64,000 nt of DNA, taken from assembly GCA_016718875.1 (NCBI GenBank), contig JADKBL010000033.1, positions 16,765 through 80,764 of the forward strand, written 5' to 3'. The notes beneath the pieces are model-generated. The model saw only the letters and a program-made list of their open reading frames with translations, did not search any database and was not told where the DNA came from. Positions 53,130-63,759 of this stretch are shown one piece after another; the stretch's first letter is position 1; every line of letters starts with the position of its first letter. Position numbers and translations under genes: made by a program. Origin of the DNA: Bacteroidota bacterium. GTDB taxonomy: Bacteria > Bacteroidota > Bacteroidia > Bacteroidales > VadinHA17.

Positions 53130-55803
53130 CTAGAACTTATCATGGAAGTCTTTCTTCCTTTCATATTTTAAATCACCTAACACAGAAGCCTTTGCTCTGA
53201 TTGTAAAGTTCCATCCTTTCATTGAACCATTTGGAATCCAGTTAAGATTCATCATCCAGCAGTGCAGGTCACGCCTTATCCCGATCTGGGTCATAGTCAG
53301 TGTTTTGCTGGTAAAATCATATCCGCTGGTATAGTCCAACATCATCTTTCTGGTTATTGTAACACTACCAACAAATGAGAGTGTCTGACTTATAGTTGAT
53401 TTCAGGGCAGGTTTGGAATAGTTTAGGCTATAACTTACATTAAATGTCCACGGCATTTCAAAATCCGAATATCCGTAGAGGTCAGTCCTGATTCCTGCCA
53501 TATCGTTATGATCGCCTTCCTGACTATCACCGGACCCTGTACTTCCGATGGGCTGTCCGCCTGAACCGGAACTGCTACTGGATCCTTTGCCCATGATGAG
53601 CCTGTCGAGGCTGAAATCAACACTGGCTCCGAATCCTGTCAGCCTCATAATCTTATTATTAGTTTCAAGTGCAAAATTACGAAGAGAATTACCTAGTGTA
53701 TCAATCCCATAAAGAGAAAAACCTGCTCTTCCAGAGATGTTAATGTTTTCCATAAGTGTTGTTCTAGCAGTCATGGATACAGGAGAAAATCTCATGGAAT
53801 CAGCAAAAATATTATAACCTGAAGTAATACCAAAATTGTCAATAATCTTGAACTTCTTGGCAACACCTGTCGTATCATTTTTTTCAAATACTTTTGCCTC
53901 AATAAGGTTGACCAGCCCAAATGAAAATGTTCCGCTTTTATTTGAAAGTGAAGGAGTTCCGTATATGTTTCCTTCAAACATTGAATACTCCTCATAATTC
54001 TGTCCCGATGCATCCCGCTGTACAGTCTTGTACATATCTGAACTCAAACCCGGTATTTCAGGAATATAGCTGAACCCTACAGACGGTTTAATTACATGAC
54101 GTATTGCCTGCACTCTCGATTCAGGATTAAGAAAAGTATATGTGCCGAATACCTGTGGATTGTATCCTGCTGAGATTGCAGGATTTATTGCCTGCCCATA
54201 GAACATCCCTTTAACTGTATTCTTAACAACCTGGTTTGTACCCGGATCCCATGTCTTTTCAATCTTCTGTGAATAAAGTACTCCTGAATATGTGAGTGAT
54301 GGCGAGATATTGAAGTTTTTAAAAGGCCTGAGCTGGATACTCAGAGGAGCATCATGTTTGAATCCGTTTTTCGAGCTTTCCAGACCTGCATTTGTGAACA
54401 GGAGGCTGTCATACGTACTGATCCTGTTATCAAGTGATGAAGAATACTGAAACTGCAGCTCCTGATACCATTTTGTTTTTCCGGACTGCCTGCCCATCTT
54501 CAATGGGTAAATCCTTGCCATATTGAAACTAACCTTTGGCAGGTTAACATCCACAGTTTTATTTTTTACGTTCTGGCTGTGATTCATACTTGCAGACAGA
54601 TTGAAGGGAGTTCCGGTCCATGATTTTGAATAACTTACACTCGATTGCCGGGTAGTTGTGACATGGTCATTCACATTATAACTATTCTCTTTGTCGTAGC
54701 CGGCTGAACTCATGTTCACACTTGCAGAAAACCTTGAACCCGGTGAAGCCTTAGGATCCTGGTTGAACTGCCAGCCAACCCTGTAATTTGTTGATTGAGA
54801 ATAATCTTCCAGTCCTTTATGGCCATCAATGTTGCTGGCGTAACTAAAACTGAAGTTGCCATTGTATCTGTAAAGCTTATTATAATTAGTAACTGCATTG
54901 GCAAGCCAGGTACCATTTGAATAGATATCTCCTTTTATACTCAGGTCCATATAACTGCTGACACTGAAATAATAACCCATATCCTTGAAAGAATATCCTC
55001 TTTGCGTCTCCTGTCCGAAACTGGGAAAAAGAATCCCTGAAGAGGAACTGCGTGTATTGATCGGAAAATACCCGAAAGGAATTATCAGGGGAAGTGGAAT
55101 ACCTTCAACTACAAGATTACCAGGACCGGAAACAATTTTTTTCGCCAGGATAAACCCTGGCTTTTGGCATATTAATATAAAAGTGTGGAGTATCAGCATC
55201 GCAGGTTGAATAAGTGCTTTTGGCGATATTCGATGTTCCGTCTTCAAGTAGTTTTGTATATGAACTATGGACAAGTCCCTGATCCTGCTTGGTAATAATA
55301 TTTTTGACCAGAGCCTTTTTTGTCTTGAAATTATAAGTCAGTTCATCAGCTTCAAATTCATTGCTCCCTTCCTTGAAAACAGGGGTTCCTATCAGTTTAC
55401 CGCTGGTATCAGGCCTTCCTGCAGCATACAACAGGTTATTACTCATATTGAAAATCATAGAGTCAGCTTTTATTTCTATATCTCCATAATTGACAACTGC
55501 CTGATTAATAAGAATAACTCTTTTATTCTTTATATCCCTCCTCACCATTCCTGCCGCCTGGTAGGTAACTATCTGATCAATTGCATTTGGTGATATCCGC
55601 CTGAAGCCTGGTTTAAGACTGTCAGCAATAATGGTATCCAGCTTAATTTTGTGGCTATCCGGAACAGGCCGTACTTCCTGACCCGGTAATGAAAAAAAGG
55701 TGGCCAATAACAGGCACAAAACAACAAACCGTTTTTCTTTAAAAAAATACAACTTAAATACTATTTTTGTATAGTTTTTGTGTTTACTGTAAAGCCAGCG
55801 CAA
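53130..55803 (-). CDS. lptD: LPS-assembly protein LptD, frameshifted
   Basis: LptD is the outer-membrane barrel that inserts lipopolysaccharide. The first part (228 residues) has a signal-like start (KRFVVLCLLLATFFSLPGQ) and an OstA/LptA-like jellyroll (IEIKADSMIFNMSNNLLYAAG, FEADELTYNFKTKKALVKNI). One extra A in the A7 run (T7 at 55136-55142) breaks the frame: without it YPGEKIVSGPGNLVVEGIPLPLIIPFGYFP runs into the second part, a 690-residue barrel domain with alternating strands. In frame 1 there is no ATG; the TTG 55803 overlaps a -7 box (TAGTTTTG, 55801-55808 minus), so the true start may be TTG 55752. Total about 870-890 residues, as in other Bacteroidota. Confidence 0.85.
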
Positions 55804-55827
55804 AACTAATAAAAAACCACAACTTAA

Positions 55828-56985
55828 ATGGCACCGGTTATTAAAAACGAGAAACTCAATTACAATAATATATATATACTGAAAATAATACTGTCAGTCT
55901 CTTTTACTTTCTTATTATTATGCTCATTTTCAAGCACTAACCCGGCAAAAAAATGGATCATTGTTATTGATGCCGGACACGGGGACAATGATCCTGGAGC
56001 AATCGGCTCACTCAGCTATGAAAAGAATATTACTCTGGCGATAGCACTTAAAACCGGCGAATACATAGAACAGAATCTTAAAAATGCAAAAGTGATCTAT
56101 ACAAGAAAGAATGATACTTTTGTCGAAGTTAGTGAGAGGGCGAATATTGCCAATAAAAACAATGCCGATCTTTTCATTTCAATTCATGCAAACTGGGCAC
56201 CATCAAAAAAAATTCTTGGTACAGAGACATTTGTAATGGGGCTTGCAAAGGATGCCGCTAACCTTCAGGTTGCAATGAAAGAAAACGAAGTCATTCTTCT
56301 CGAAAGTGATTACTCCACAAAGTATGAAGGATTTGATCCAAAATCACCTGAATCATATATAATGTTCACCCTGATGCAGAACGTTTATCAGGAACAAAGT
56401 ACCTTGCTGGCTTCCAAAATTCAGTCACAGTTCAAAGAAAAGGTCAGCAGGGTTGACAGAGGAGTAAAGCAGGCCGGCTTCTGGGTCCTATTCATGACAA
56501 CAATGCCAAGTGTACTTGTCGAAACAGGTTTTATAACACACCCTAATGAGGAGAAATTTCTAAATTCCAAAGAGGGCCAGGATTTCCTTGCCTCAGCTAT
56601 TTTCAGGGCATGCAGGGAATACATAACCGAGATCGACAGTAAAAGCGGAATCTCAGCTGTTAAGAATACTGAAAAGCCTATTGAAAAAGATTCATCTGCT
56701 GCAAAACCAGTTGAATATGGCCCCTTATTCATGGTTCAGGTTGCTACATCATCCGGCAGAATTGAAATGAAGCCTGAAAATTTTAAAGGACTAAAAAATA
56801 TTTTTGAAATAGTTGAAAATGAGAAATATAAATATGCATCAGGAAGTTTCAAAGAGTATACTGAAGCAGTTAAGCACAAGAAAAAAATCATTGATAATTA
56901 TCCCGACGCATTTGTAATTGCAGTTGAAGGCAACAAAACAGTACCTTTACAACAGGCTATTGAACAGAAAAAGAAGAATTTTTAA
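55828..56985 (+). CDS. N-acetylmuramoyl-L-alanine amidase (AmiC-type) with SPOR-like C terminus
   Basis: The enzyme cleaves the amide between muramic acid and the stem peptide at cell separation. The 385-residue protein has an N-terminal membrane or signal segment (IILSVSFTFLLLCSF) and the Amidase_3 domain with zinc and catalytic residues: VIDAGHGDNDPGA, the second zinc histidine in FISIHANWAP, and the catalytic glutamate in VLVETGFITHPNE. The last about 90 residues (FMVQVATSSGRIEMKP to DAFVIAVE) look like a SPOR-type peptidoglycan-binding fold. It is divergent from lptD and precedes the MCE protein by 11 bases. Confidence 0.9.
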   Translation: MAPVIKNEKLNYNNIYILKIILSVSFTFLLLCSFSSTNPAKKWIIVIDAGHGDNDPGAIGSLSYEKNITLAIALKTGEYIEQNLKNAKVIYTRKNDTFVEVSERANIANKNNADLFISIHANWAPSKKILGTETFVMGLAKDAANLQVAMKENEVILLESDYSTKYEGFDPKSPESYIMFTLMQNVYQEQSTLLASKIQSQFKEKVSRVDRGVKQAGFWVLFMTTMPSVLVETGFITHPNEEKFLNSKEGQDFLASAIFRACREYITEIDSKSGISAVKNTEKPIEKDSSAAKPVEYGPLFMVQVATSSGRIEMKPENFKGLKNIFEIVENEKYKYASGSFKEYTEAVKHKKKIIDNYPDAFVIAVEGNKTVPLQQAIEQKKKNF

Positions 56986-56996
56986 AAAAGCACCCG

Positions 56997-57941
56997 ATGA
57001 AGAAAATTTCTAATGAAGTTAAAGTTGGAGCAACAGCAATTATAACTTTAATTGTATTTATATGGCTTTACAATTTCCTTAAAGGAAAAGATTTCTTTCA
57101 GAATGTAGCCTATTATTATACAATCTATGACAAGGTTGGCGGATTATCTGAATCTAACCCTGTTGAGATTAACGGCTATAAGGTTGGTGTAGTCCAATCA
57201 ATAGAATTCCTTGATGAGACAAGTGGCAGGCTTATAGTATCTTTTTCAGTTGGTCGGGATTTCAAACTTCCAAAGAATACAGTGGCTGAAATTTCCCAGA
57301 TATCACCCCTGGGAGGCATGAAAGTTCAGTTTGTTTATGGTGACGGACCAGGGGTTTACGAAGAGGGTGATACTCTCCCAGGCAGACTAGCTCCCTCTCT
57401 TTTTGAAATGATTGACAATGAAATTCTCCCTCTTAAAGATAAAATTGCAGGCCTTATTGTCTCTCTCGATTCTGTTGTAATCTCTTTGGATGATCTGATG
57501 AATGAAGAATTCAAATCCGATCTTAGCGGGACTATCGATAATCTTAATAACACTACAGGCAGCCTTGAAAGAATTGTAGTATCTAAAGAGACTGATCTAA
57601 AAAATAGCATTGAAAATCTCAACAGGTTTTCCAGGATGCTTGCAGATAATTCCGATAAAATCGGAAATACATTTGCCAGTCTAAACAATATTGCTGATAC
57701 ACTTTCAGCTGCCGATATATACGGAACCATTAATAACCTCAAGTCAAGTTTAGGAAAAACAGCAGTTACACTCGATAATCTAAACAACGGAAAGGGAACA
57801 GCAGGACAACTAATGACAAATAATACACTTTATACAAATCTTTCTACCAGTCTTGAGAGCCTTAACCTGCTTTTGGAAGATATGAAAGCCAATCCGAAAA
57901 GGTATGTTCACTTCTCAATTTTTGGAAAAAAACAGAAATAG
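56997..57941 (+). CDS. MlaD/MCE-family periplasmic lipid-transport protein
   Basis: MCE proteins form ring or tube structures for lipid traffic between membranes. The 314-residue protein has one N-terminal helix (about 10-28, VGATAIITLIVFIWLYNFL) and the MCE domain (about 38-118: YYTIYDKVGGLSESNPVEINGYKVGVVQSIEF). A helical coiled-coil-like tail with repeated LNNxxxSLxxL patterns follows and resembles the needle-forming regions of the family. No MlaE permease or ABC ATPase is encoded next to it. It follows the amidase with 11 bases between them. Confidence 0.88.
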   Translation: MKKISNEVKVGATAIITLIVFIWLYNFLKGKDFFQNVAYYYTIYDKVGGLSESNPVEINGYKVGVVQSIEFLDETSGRLIVSFSVGRDFKLPKNTVAEISQISPLGGMKVQFVYGDGPGVYEEGDTLPGRLAPSLFEMIDNEILPLKDKIAGLIVSLDSVVISLDDLMNEEFKSDLSGTIDNLNNTTGSLERIVVSKETDLKNSIENLNRFSRMLADNSDKIGNTFASLNNIADTLSAADIYGTINNLKSSLGKTAVTLDNLNNGKGTAGQLMTNNTLYTNLSTSLESLNLLLEDMKANPKRYVHFSIFGKKQK

Positions 57942-58291
57942 CAGAATTATCTTTTTAGTAAAATTCAGATAATCTTATTATTAAAAATTCTGTCTGAATT
58001 GATGTCAAAATAGTCCTCATTTTAAACCTCCAAAGTCATATTTTGATTAACATTTCATAATGAATTGTGTTACACATACAAACCAATTTAATCATCTATA
58101 ATAACCTGATAATCAACATGATAAAAAAAATAAAATATTTTTTTATCATAAGTTGCTGATGGTTAAAAACATATAACATTTTTGAAAAAGTCAAGCAAAA
58201 AAAATTTTTTTTATTAGTTTTTTTTTTACAAATATTGCTACATGATTCAGCACGATTGGGATCAGATAATTTTTTTAATACAACAGCCTAA
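57942..58291. other. AT-rich 350-base gap upstream of dnaA
   Basis: No gene was found. It is strongly AT-rich with long A and T runs (58196-58233). A long hairpin lies at 58118-58149. No TTATCCACA-type DnaA boxes were seen, so an origin cannot be supported. It probably holds the terminator of the upstream unit and the dnaA promoter. Confidence 0.6.
58118..58149. terminator. AT-only long hairpin, possible bidirectional terminator
   Basis: ATGATAAAAAAA-type arm (58118-58132) pairs with TTTTTTTATCAT (58135-58149). The stem has about 14 pairs, all weak except one. It would give U-rich tails on both strands, with no GC core, so termination is possible but weak. Confidence 0.4.
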
Positions 58292-59722
58292 ATGAACAAA
58301 TCTCACGTTGACGTATGGAATAACTGTCTGCAGATAATTAAAGACATTATTCCATCCATCAGTTATAAAACATGGTTTGAACCCATAATACCATTGAAAA
58401 TTGAGAATAATGTCCTTACAATACAGGTTCCAAGTCCATTTTTCTACGAGTATCTCGAAGAACAATATATTGAAATTCTCAGAAAAACTCTTAGACGTGA
58501 GATAGGTGTTGATGCCAAGCTAGAGTATAATGTTGTAATGGAAAATGCCAATTATTCAAATGGCAAACCATATACTGTCAGATATCCTTCCAGAAACAAA
58601 ACAGAACTTAATAATAAACCTGTTCAGGTACCTTTCGATATCACCCAGCCTTCAATAAGAAATCCATTTGTAATTCCGGGAATTAAAAAAGTACACTTTG
58701 ATCCCAAGCTAAATCCCGACTACAACTTTAACAATTATGTTGAGGGCGAATGCAACAGGCTGGCCAGATCAGCTGGTATTGCTGTCGGAAACAATCCCGG
58801 AGGCACTGCCTTTAACCCATTGATGATTTATGGTGATTCCGGACTCGGCAAAACACACCTTGCTCAGGCAATCGGAATTCTTGTGAAAGAAAAGCACCCT
58901 GACAAAACTGTTCTGTATGTTAACGCCAACAAATTCCAGACACAGTTTGTAGAATCAGTCAGAAACAATAATAAAAATGATTTCCTGCATTTTTACCAGA
59001 TGATTGATGTTCTTATACTGGATGATGTACATGAGTTTGCCGGCAAAGAAAAAACACAGGATACATTCTTCCATATTTTCAATCATCTGCACCAATCCGG
59101 GAAACAGCTCATTCTTACAAGTGACAGGCCACCTGTAGAACTTCAGGGAATGGAGCAGAGACTTCTCTCAAGGTTTAAATGGGGTCTTCAGGCTGATCTT
59201 CAGCGTCCCGATTACGAAACACGGCTGGCTATACTTAAGAAGAAAGCGTATAATGACGGTATCGAGCTTCCTGAAGAAATATTCGAATTTCTTGCAATTA
59301 ACATATCAAATAATATCCGTGAACTGGAAGCCGTACTAATATCACTCTACGCACAATCAACGCTGAACAGAAAAGAGATCACTCTCGACCTTGCGAGGAT
59401 GATGGTAGAAAAACTGATTAGCACAACAAGAAGGGAAATTACCATTGAATATATTCAGAAAATAGTGTGTGATTACTATAAAATTCCTATAGAACTGATT
59501 CAGGGTAAAACTAGAAAGAGAGAGATCGTACAGGCCAGGCAGGTATCAATGTTTTTCTCAAAGAGCCTGACAAAAGCATCTCTAGCAAGTATAGGATCGC
59601 ATATCGGAGGCAAGGACCATGCAACTGTACTCCATGCATGCAAAACAGTCAATAATCTTATCGACACCGATAAGCACTTCAGGAACCAGATAACTGAAAT
59701 TGAAAAGAAGCTGAAGGTGTAA
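58292..59722 (+). CDS. dnaA: Chromosomal replication initiator protein
   Basis: DnaA binds DnaA boxes and opens the origin. The 476-residue protein shows domain I (WNNCLQIIKDIIPSISYKTWFEP), a linker, the AAA+ core with Walker A GDSGLGKTHLAQAIG, Walker B LILDDVHEF, TSDRPP (sensor 1), LLSRFKWG and the DNA-binding domain with GGKDHATVLHACKTV (the helix-turn-helix signature, GGRDHTTVLHA in E. coli). It stands alone, convergent with the gene at 59723. Confidence 0.97.
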   Translation: MNKSHVDVWNNCLQIIKDIIPSISYKTWFEPIIPLKIENNVLTIQVPSPFFYEYLEEQYIEILRKTLRREIGVDAKLEYNVVMENANYSNGKPYTVRYPSRNKTELNNKPVQVPFDITQPSIRNPFVIPGIKKVHFDPKLNPDYNFNNYVEGECNRLARSAGIAVGNNPGGTAFNPLMIYGDSGLGKTHLAQAIGILVKEKHPDKTVLYVNANKFQTQFVESVRNNNKNDFLHFYQMIDVLILDDVHEFAGKEKTQDTFFHIFNHLHQSGKQLILTSDRPPVELQGMEQRLLSRFKWGLQADLQRPDYETRLAILKKKAYNDGIELPEEIFEFLAINISNNIRELEAVLISLYAQSTLNRKEITLDLARMMVEKLISTTRREITIEYIQKIVCDYYKIPIELIQGKTRKREIVQARQVSMFFSKSLTKASLASIGSHIGGKDHATVLHACKTVNNLIDTDKHFRNQITEIEKKLKV

Positions 59723-62498
59723 TCAATAATCTTTAACACACCGGAAACCTACCGTGGGGCTTCTGTCAAAGCCGGGCGAGACGAGTAGCATCATCTGTGT
59801 TTTATCGAGTGACTGAGGCCCTCCCTGCAGATACCACCAGCTTGAATCAGGCTTATAATAGCTTCCTCCTCTTATAATTCCAATATAATTTGTCCCATTA
59901 AAATAGATATCATTAGTCATCTGCCAGATATTGCCAACAAGATCCATAACTCCATACGGACTCTGACCTTTGGGAAAAGCGTCAACAGGTGTCTGTCTCT
60001 CAAAAGAATTATTGCAGTTTGTAGCATGAAAATCATTTCCCCAGGGCCATTTGCGGTTATCATTTCCCTGTGCAGCAAGTTGCCATTCAGCCTGAGTTGG
60101 AAGACGTTTCCCGGCCCACTTTGCATATGCTTTCATATCCTCCAGACTTAAATTCACCACAGCATATTTATCCTGACCCTGCCGGAATGTTCCATATTGC
60201 CAGTGCCTAAGATACCCTGCTGTATCAGCTGTATGATAACCTGAATTTGTAATAAATTCATAATACTGAGCATTAGTTACAGGATACCTGTCAATAAGAA
60301 AACTATCAACCAATATTACAGTATTGGATATATCCGGATAAGGAATAAATTCATCTCCTGGAATCAAATTAAGAGAAACCTTTGATTTTGGAACCAGCAC
60401 CATCTCTGCCGGAATAACTTTTGCTGCAGAAGTTGGAGCTACTTTGCTGATTATCCATGGCTTACCACCAGTGATCCTTAGTACATTTTCATCTTTAAGC
60501 CTTTTATTCTCAACAATCTGAAGTACGAGTTTACCTTCATAATACCCAAAGAGGTTCCTAATACAAATTGAAGTATCACAAGGCAATGTTATTTCAACAA
60601 ATTTTCCATTGTTTGATGGATCACCCTTCCAGATAAAGAGGCTTCCTGAACTTTTGGCTTCAATCATAATTGAATCACCCCTTATAGCTGATTTAATAAG
60701 ATCCGGAAAACCTGCAATACAGTCAACAGAACCTTCCCTGCGGGTACCAGAATAGGATGGCTCCCAACCATTGGCCTTAACAGAAAGGTACCTGATACCA
60801 TCTTTATTCTGAAGCATTACTGGTTCATGATTCCAAAGGGAAATATAATGAATTGAATCGTTGACTTCTGCCGGAAAGATCAATTCATTTACACCTTCAT
60901 ATCTCATATTGAGAATCGTGTAAACAACCTTCCCTCCTGCCTTCCAACGGTTTACATAGATATGATCCCTGTTTGTTGGCAGCAAAGGTGTCCAGTTTTG
61001 GTCGAGAAAAGCATCACTGTTCTGTCTGAGTATGAATGTTGTTTTTGAAAGAAATGAGAGATCCTGTTCAAAAGTTTCGCCTCTCCCACCCGGACGAAAC
61101 ATATTCAGCTCTGTTCCATAGCCATTGAAAAAAGCTACTGCAATTTCGCGGTGAAGTACATCTTCTCCTGCATCACATACCCTGAATATTGCAAAATCCG
61201 GCTTTATTAGCTTATTAAGATTTAATTCAGGACTGAGAAACAGAGCATTATGTACTCTACCCGAAATAATTCCCTGCATATCCCCGGGTATTGCCATCCC
61301 TTCGGAATACATAATCACACCCTTTCTTGCAGTGTCAGCCGCTGCCTGAAGTTCCGGTCCGGAATTCCCTCTTGTATCAAGTACCACACCATCGGCTTCA
61401 GTTTGTGCAATCAGTTTTGACATACCCTGGTAATGCTCCTCTTTTCGAGTGCTATTGTCCCATGGATTATAGGATAAAAAACTTTGTACCGGTCATCTGG
61501 GACATTCTGACAAAGCTCCTGAGCTGATCTGTACCACCAGGAAGGTCATGATAGAGATCCCACTGGTTTCTCTGATCTAGACCAAGTCGTGGCCATGTTG
61601 GCCAAATTCCGAATACATCGAGATACCCGAAGATTGACTTATACTTTTTCAGTAATTCAGCATAGGTATACTTCCCTGCAAAACGGTCATAAAATTCCCT
61701 GTCCCAGGCCATCATCAGAACAATCAGATAACTCTCTCTTATCCATGCAAGGTCCTCCCTCATAAAAAGGGAATTATCAAATTTTTCCACATCATATATA
61801 TACCTGTCCCTGAATACCCTACGAAGACCATTCTGCCATTCGCCTGTAAAGAGTTCTGCATACATCTTAAACTGTACACCTGCACCGGGTGGAAGCACAG
61901 TTTCATATCTCCTTTTCTGCCCCTGATCAATACTCTCCCTTCTTATAACCGAGCATACGGAATAAATATTTCCGCATCGGAATGAGGAATAACCCATTTC
62001 CCATGCATTGTCAGGTAGTATTACTCTGACAGGCTGGTATCCGGGACGGAAAAGCCATGCCCTGGCAAGATCTGAGGGACCTTTTCCGGTTATCTGTACT
62101 GAGGAGGAATCTTCTCCAAATGGAACAAGATTACTGATTATTAAGGTATCTCTGCTGACATTCCTGAAATCCAGGTTTGCTTTCCATGTAATCCCTGAGG
62201 AGTCGGTTACAGTGAAATCTGCCTGAAGAATATTATCGTACAACTGTTTATATACATTCCCGCTTTTTGAAGAAATGGCTTCTGCTGAGTTTTTTTTACT
62301 TTTATTCAGAAGAAAACTGTACAAAGGCCGTTCACTGTTCAAGATAATACTTGCTGAATCAGCTAAAAGTATTGAATTCATTTTCAACCCCTGGGAATAC
62401 GAGATATGTACTTCAGATATATCCTGTGAACTGGAGTGTGAATGAAGTAATGCAAGAATCACCAATACAATTGCTCTTAGGCCCCAAGCTCTATGCAT
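59723..62498 (-). CDS. Secreted glycosidase-like/FGE-sulfatase fusion, frameshifted
   Basis: Two frames join as one protein of about 925 residues. The first (343 residues, from ATG 62498) has a signal peptide (AIVLVILALLHSHSSSQ) and a beta-sandwich region followed by a barrel start (YLDVFGIWPTWPRLGLDQRNQWDLYHD). It breaks at the A6 run at 61476-61481; dropping one base restores TGTKFLSYNPWDNSTRKEEHYQG and the second frame. That one continues the TIM-barrel-like core (ADGVVLDTRGNSGPELQ, MYSEGMAIPGDM), a small beta domain and a C-terminal formylglycine-generating-enzyme (FGE-sulfatase) domain: YPVTNAQYYEFI, AGKRLPTQAEWQLAAQG, WPWGNDF, VGNIWQMTND and GGSYYKPD. The catalytic cysteines of true FGE are not evident, so it is probably binding. 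It resembles DUF6259-type glycosidases, but that call is tentative. Substrate unknown. Confidence 0.7.
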
Positions 62499-62658
62499 AA
62501 ATTTTTATAAAATTATTCTGCAATATAATTCTTAGAACGCAAATCTGAAATTGTAATTACATCTTATTATAAAAAAGTTACAATGATAGTTTTGTGAGCA
62601 ATATTTTAATATTAGAGAAAATTATAGTACTTTTAAAAATGATATAAATGAGGTAGCG

Positions 62659-62868
62659 GTGAAGGCAGAAGCAGTTAGAATACTAAAATATGTCGTGTTA
62701 TTTGTACTGATATTTACTTTATCTGACTGTGCTTCATCTAGTAAAAGCTCCTCTTCTTCCAGAGGGAAGAATTCCTCACGGGTCAATGCTACACAGCTTG
62801 GAAGAAACAAATATTATTTTTCATCTGGTTATCAAAAGAAACTTAGCAAGGGCTATAAGAAGCGTTGA
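62659..62868 (+). CDS. Small serine-rich lipoprotein
   Basis: The 69-residue product begins at GTG 62659; no ATG is usable (ATG 62648 meets a stop after one codon). AGG at 62651-62653 gives a weak ribosome-binding site. A short signal with the lipobox LSDC (Cys24) is followed by a serine-rich stretch (ASSSKSSSSS) and a basic C terminus (KKLSKGYKKR). It looks like a small envelope lipoprotein. It is not recognised by name. Confidence 0.5.
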   Translation: MKAEAVRILKYVVLFVLIFTLSDCASSSKSSSSSRGKNSSRVNATQLGRNKYYFSSGYQKKLSKGYKKR

Positions 62869-62872
62869 TAGC

Positions 62873-63661
62873 TTATTCACTGCAATTTACTGAAAGTCCG
62901 TCAAATGCAAGAGAAGTTCCTCCGGGCAGTTCCTTAGATACTTCTGCATGGAAGCCCATCTGATGACTAATATGAGTAATAAATGCTTTTTTGGGTGCGA
63001 TCTCCTTAATAAAGTCAAGAGCTTCGCGCAGGCAAAAATGAGATATATGTTTTTCCTTTCGAAGTGCATTAATTACAAGATATTTAACACCGAATAGTTT
63101 TTCTTTGCTTTCTTCAGGAATGTAATTTGCATCGGTGATATAGGCAAAATTGCCTATTCGGAAACCATAAACAGGCAGATGGTAATGAAAGACACGAATA
63201 GGAAGAACATCTATACCTTTCACAGAAAAACCATGCTCCGGAACAGGTAACAGCTTCATCTTTGGGATGCCCGGGTATTGTATCTCGGAAAAAACATAAG
63301 AGTATTCCTCCTTTATGGCTTTCTGTACTCTCTCCTCGGAATATATATCAATAGCTGACTGGCTTTTATAATTGAAAGCCCTCACATCATCAAGACCTGC
63401 GATATGATCTTTATGCTCATGTGTCAGAATGATACCATCGAGCCTGGTAACCTTTTCCTTCAGCATTTGCTGCCTGAAGTCGGGACCGGCATCGAATAAC
63501 AGTGTTACACTTTCGGTCTGAAGAAGTAGTGAAGTCCTGAGCCTTTTATCATGCAGGTCATTTGAATTGCAAACAGCACAATCGCAGGCAATTACAGGTA
63601 CTCCCTGTGATGTCCCTGTACCTAGAAATGTAATTTTCACAAAAGAATTTTTACAAAACAA
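62873..63661 (-). CDS. MBL-fold metal-dependent hydrolase (PhnP/RNase Z-like)
   Basis: The 262-residue protein has the metallo-beta-lactamase fold with VKITFLGTGTSQGVPVIACDCAVC at the start, LLFDAGPDFRQQML, the metal motif LTHEHKDHIAGLDDVRAF (HxHxDH), and metal-binding histidines in the later part (AFITHISHQMGFH). The CDCAVC cysteines near the N terminus are as in PhnP-like phosphodiesterases. Hydrolysis of a phosphodiester, such as a cyclic phosphate, is likely, but the substrate is not set. It is divergent from the RsmI-like gene by 98 bases. Confidence 0.85.
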   Translation of the reverse strand: MFCKNSFVKITFLGTGTSQGVPVIACDCAVCNSNDLHDKRLRTSLLLQTESVTLLFDAGPDFRQQMLKEKVTRLDGIILTHEHKDHIAGLDDVRAFNYKSQSAIDIYSEERVQKAIKEEYSYVFSEIQYPGIPKMKLLPVPEHGFSVKGIDVLPIRVFHYHLPVYGFRIGNFAYITDANYIPEESKEKLFGVKYLVINALRKEKHISHFCLREALDFIKEIAPKKAFITHISHQMGFHAEVSKELPGGTSLAFDGLSVNCSE

Positions 63662-63733
63662 ACCTACTTAAAAATCAACAATTGACAATACGGCATTTGA
63701 ATTTTGTTTTGGATCATTCAGGTGTATAATTAC

Positions 63734-63741
63734 TATATTTG
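63734..63741 (+). promoter_or_regulatory. -7 box TATATTTG of the RsmI-like gene
   Basis: TATATTTG fits the consensus and lies 19 bases before ATG 63760. TTTTG at 63707-63711 lies 22 bases before it as a possible -33 element, slightly long. Confidence 0.5.
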
Positions 63742-63759
63742 ACTAAACTTTTAATATTT

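Noticed and set aside
55136..55142. Programmed frameshift in lptD
   Set aside because: A +1-type extra base in a T7 run with no known recoding in LptD; error is far more likely.
57356..57787. 143-codon open frame antisense to the MCE protein
   Set aside because: Serine/leucine/arginine-rich shadow of a well-supported gene with no start signal.
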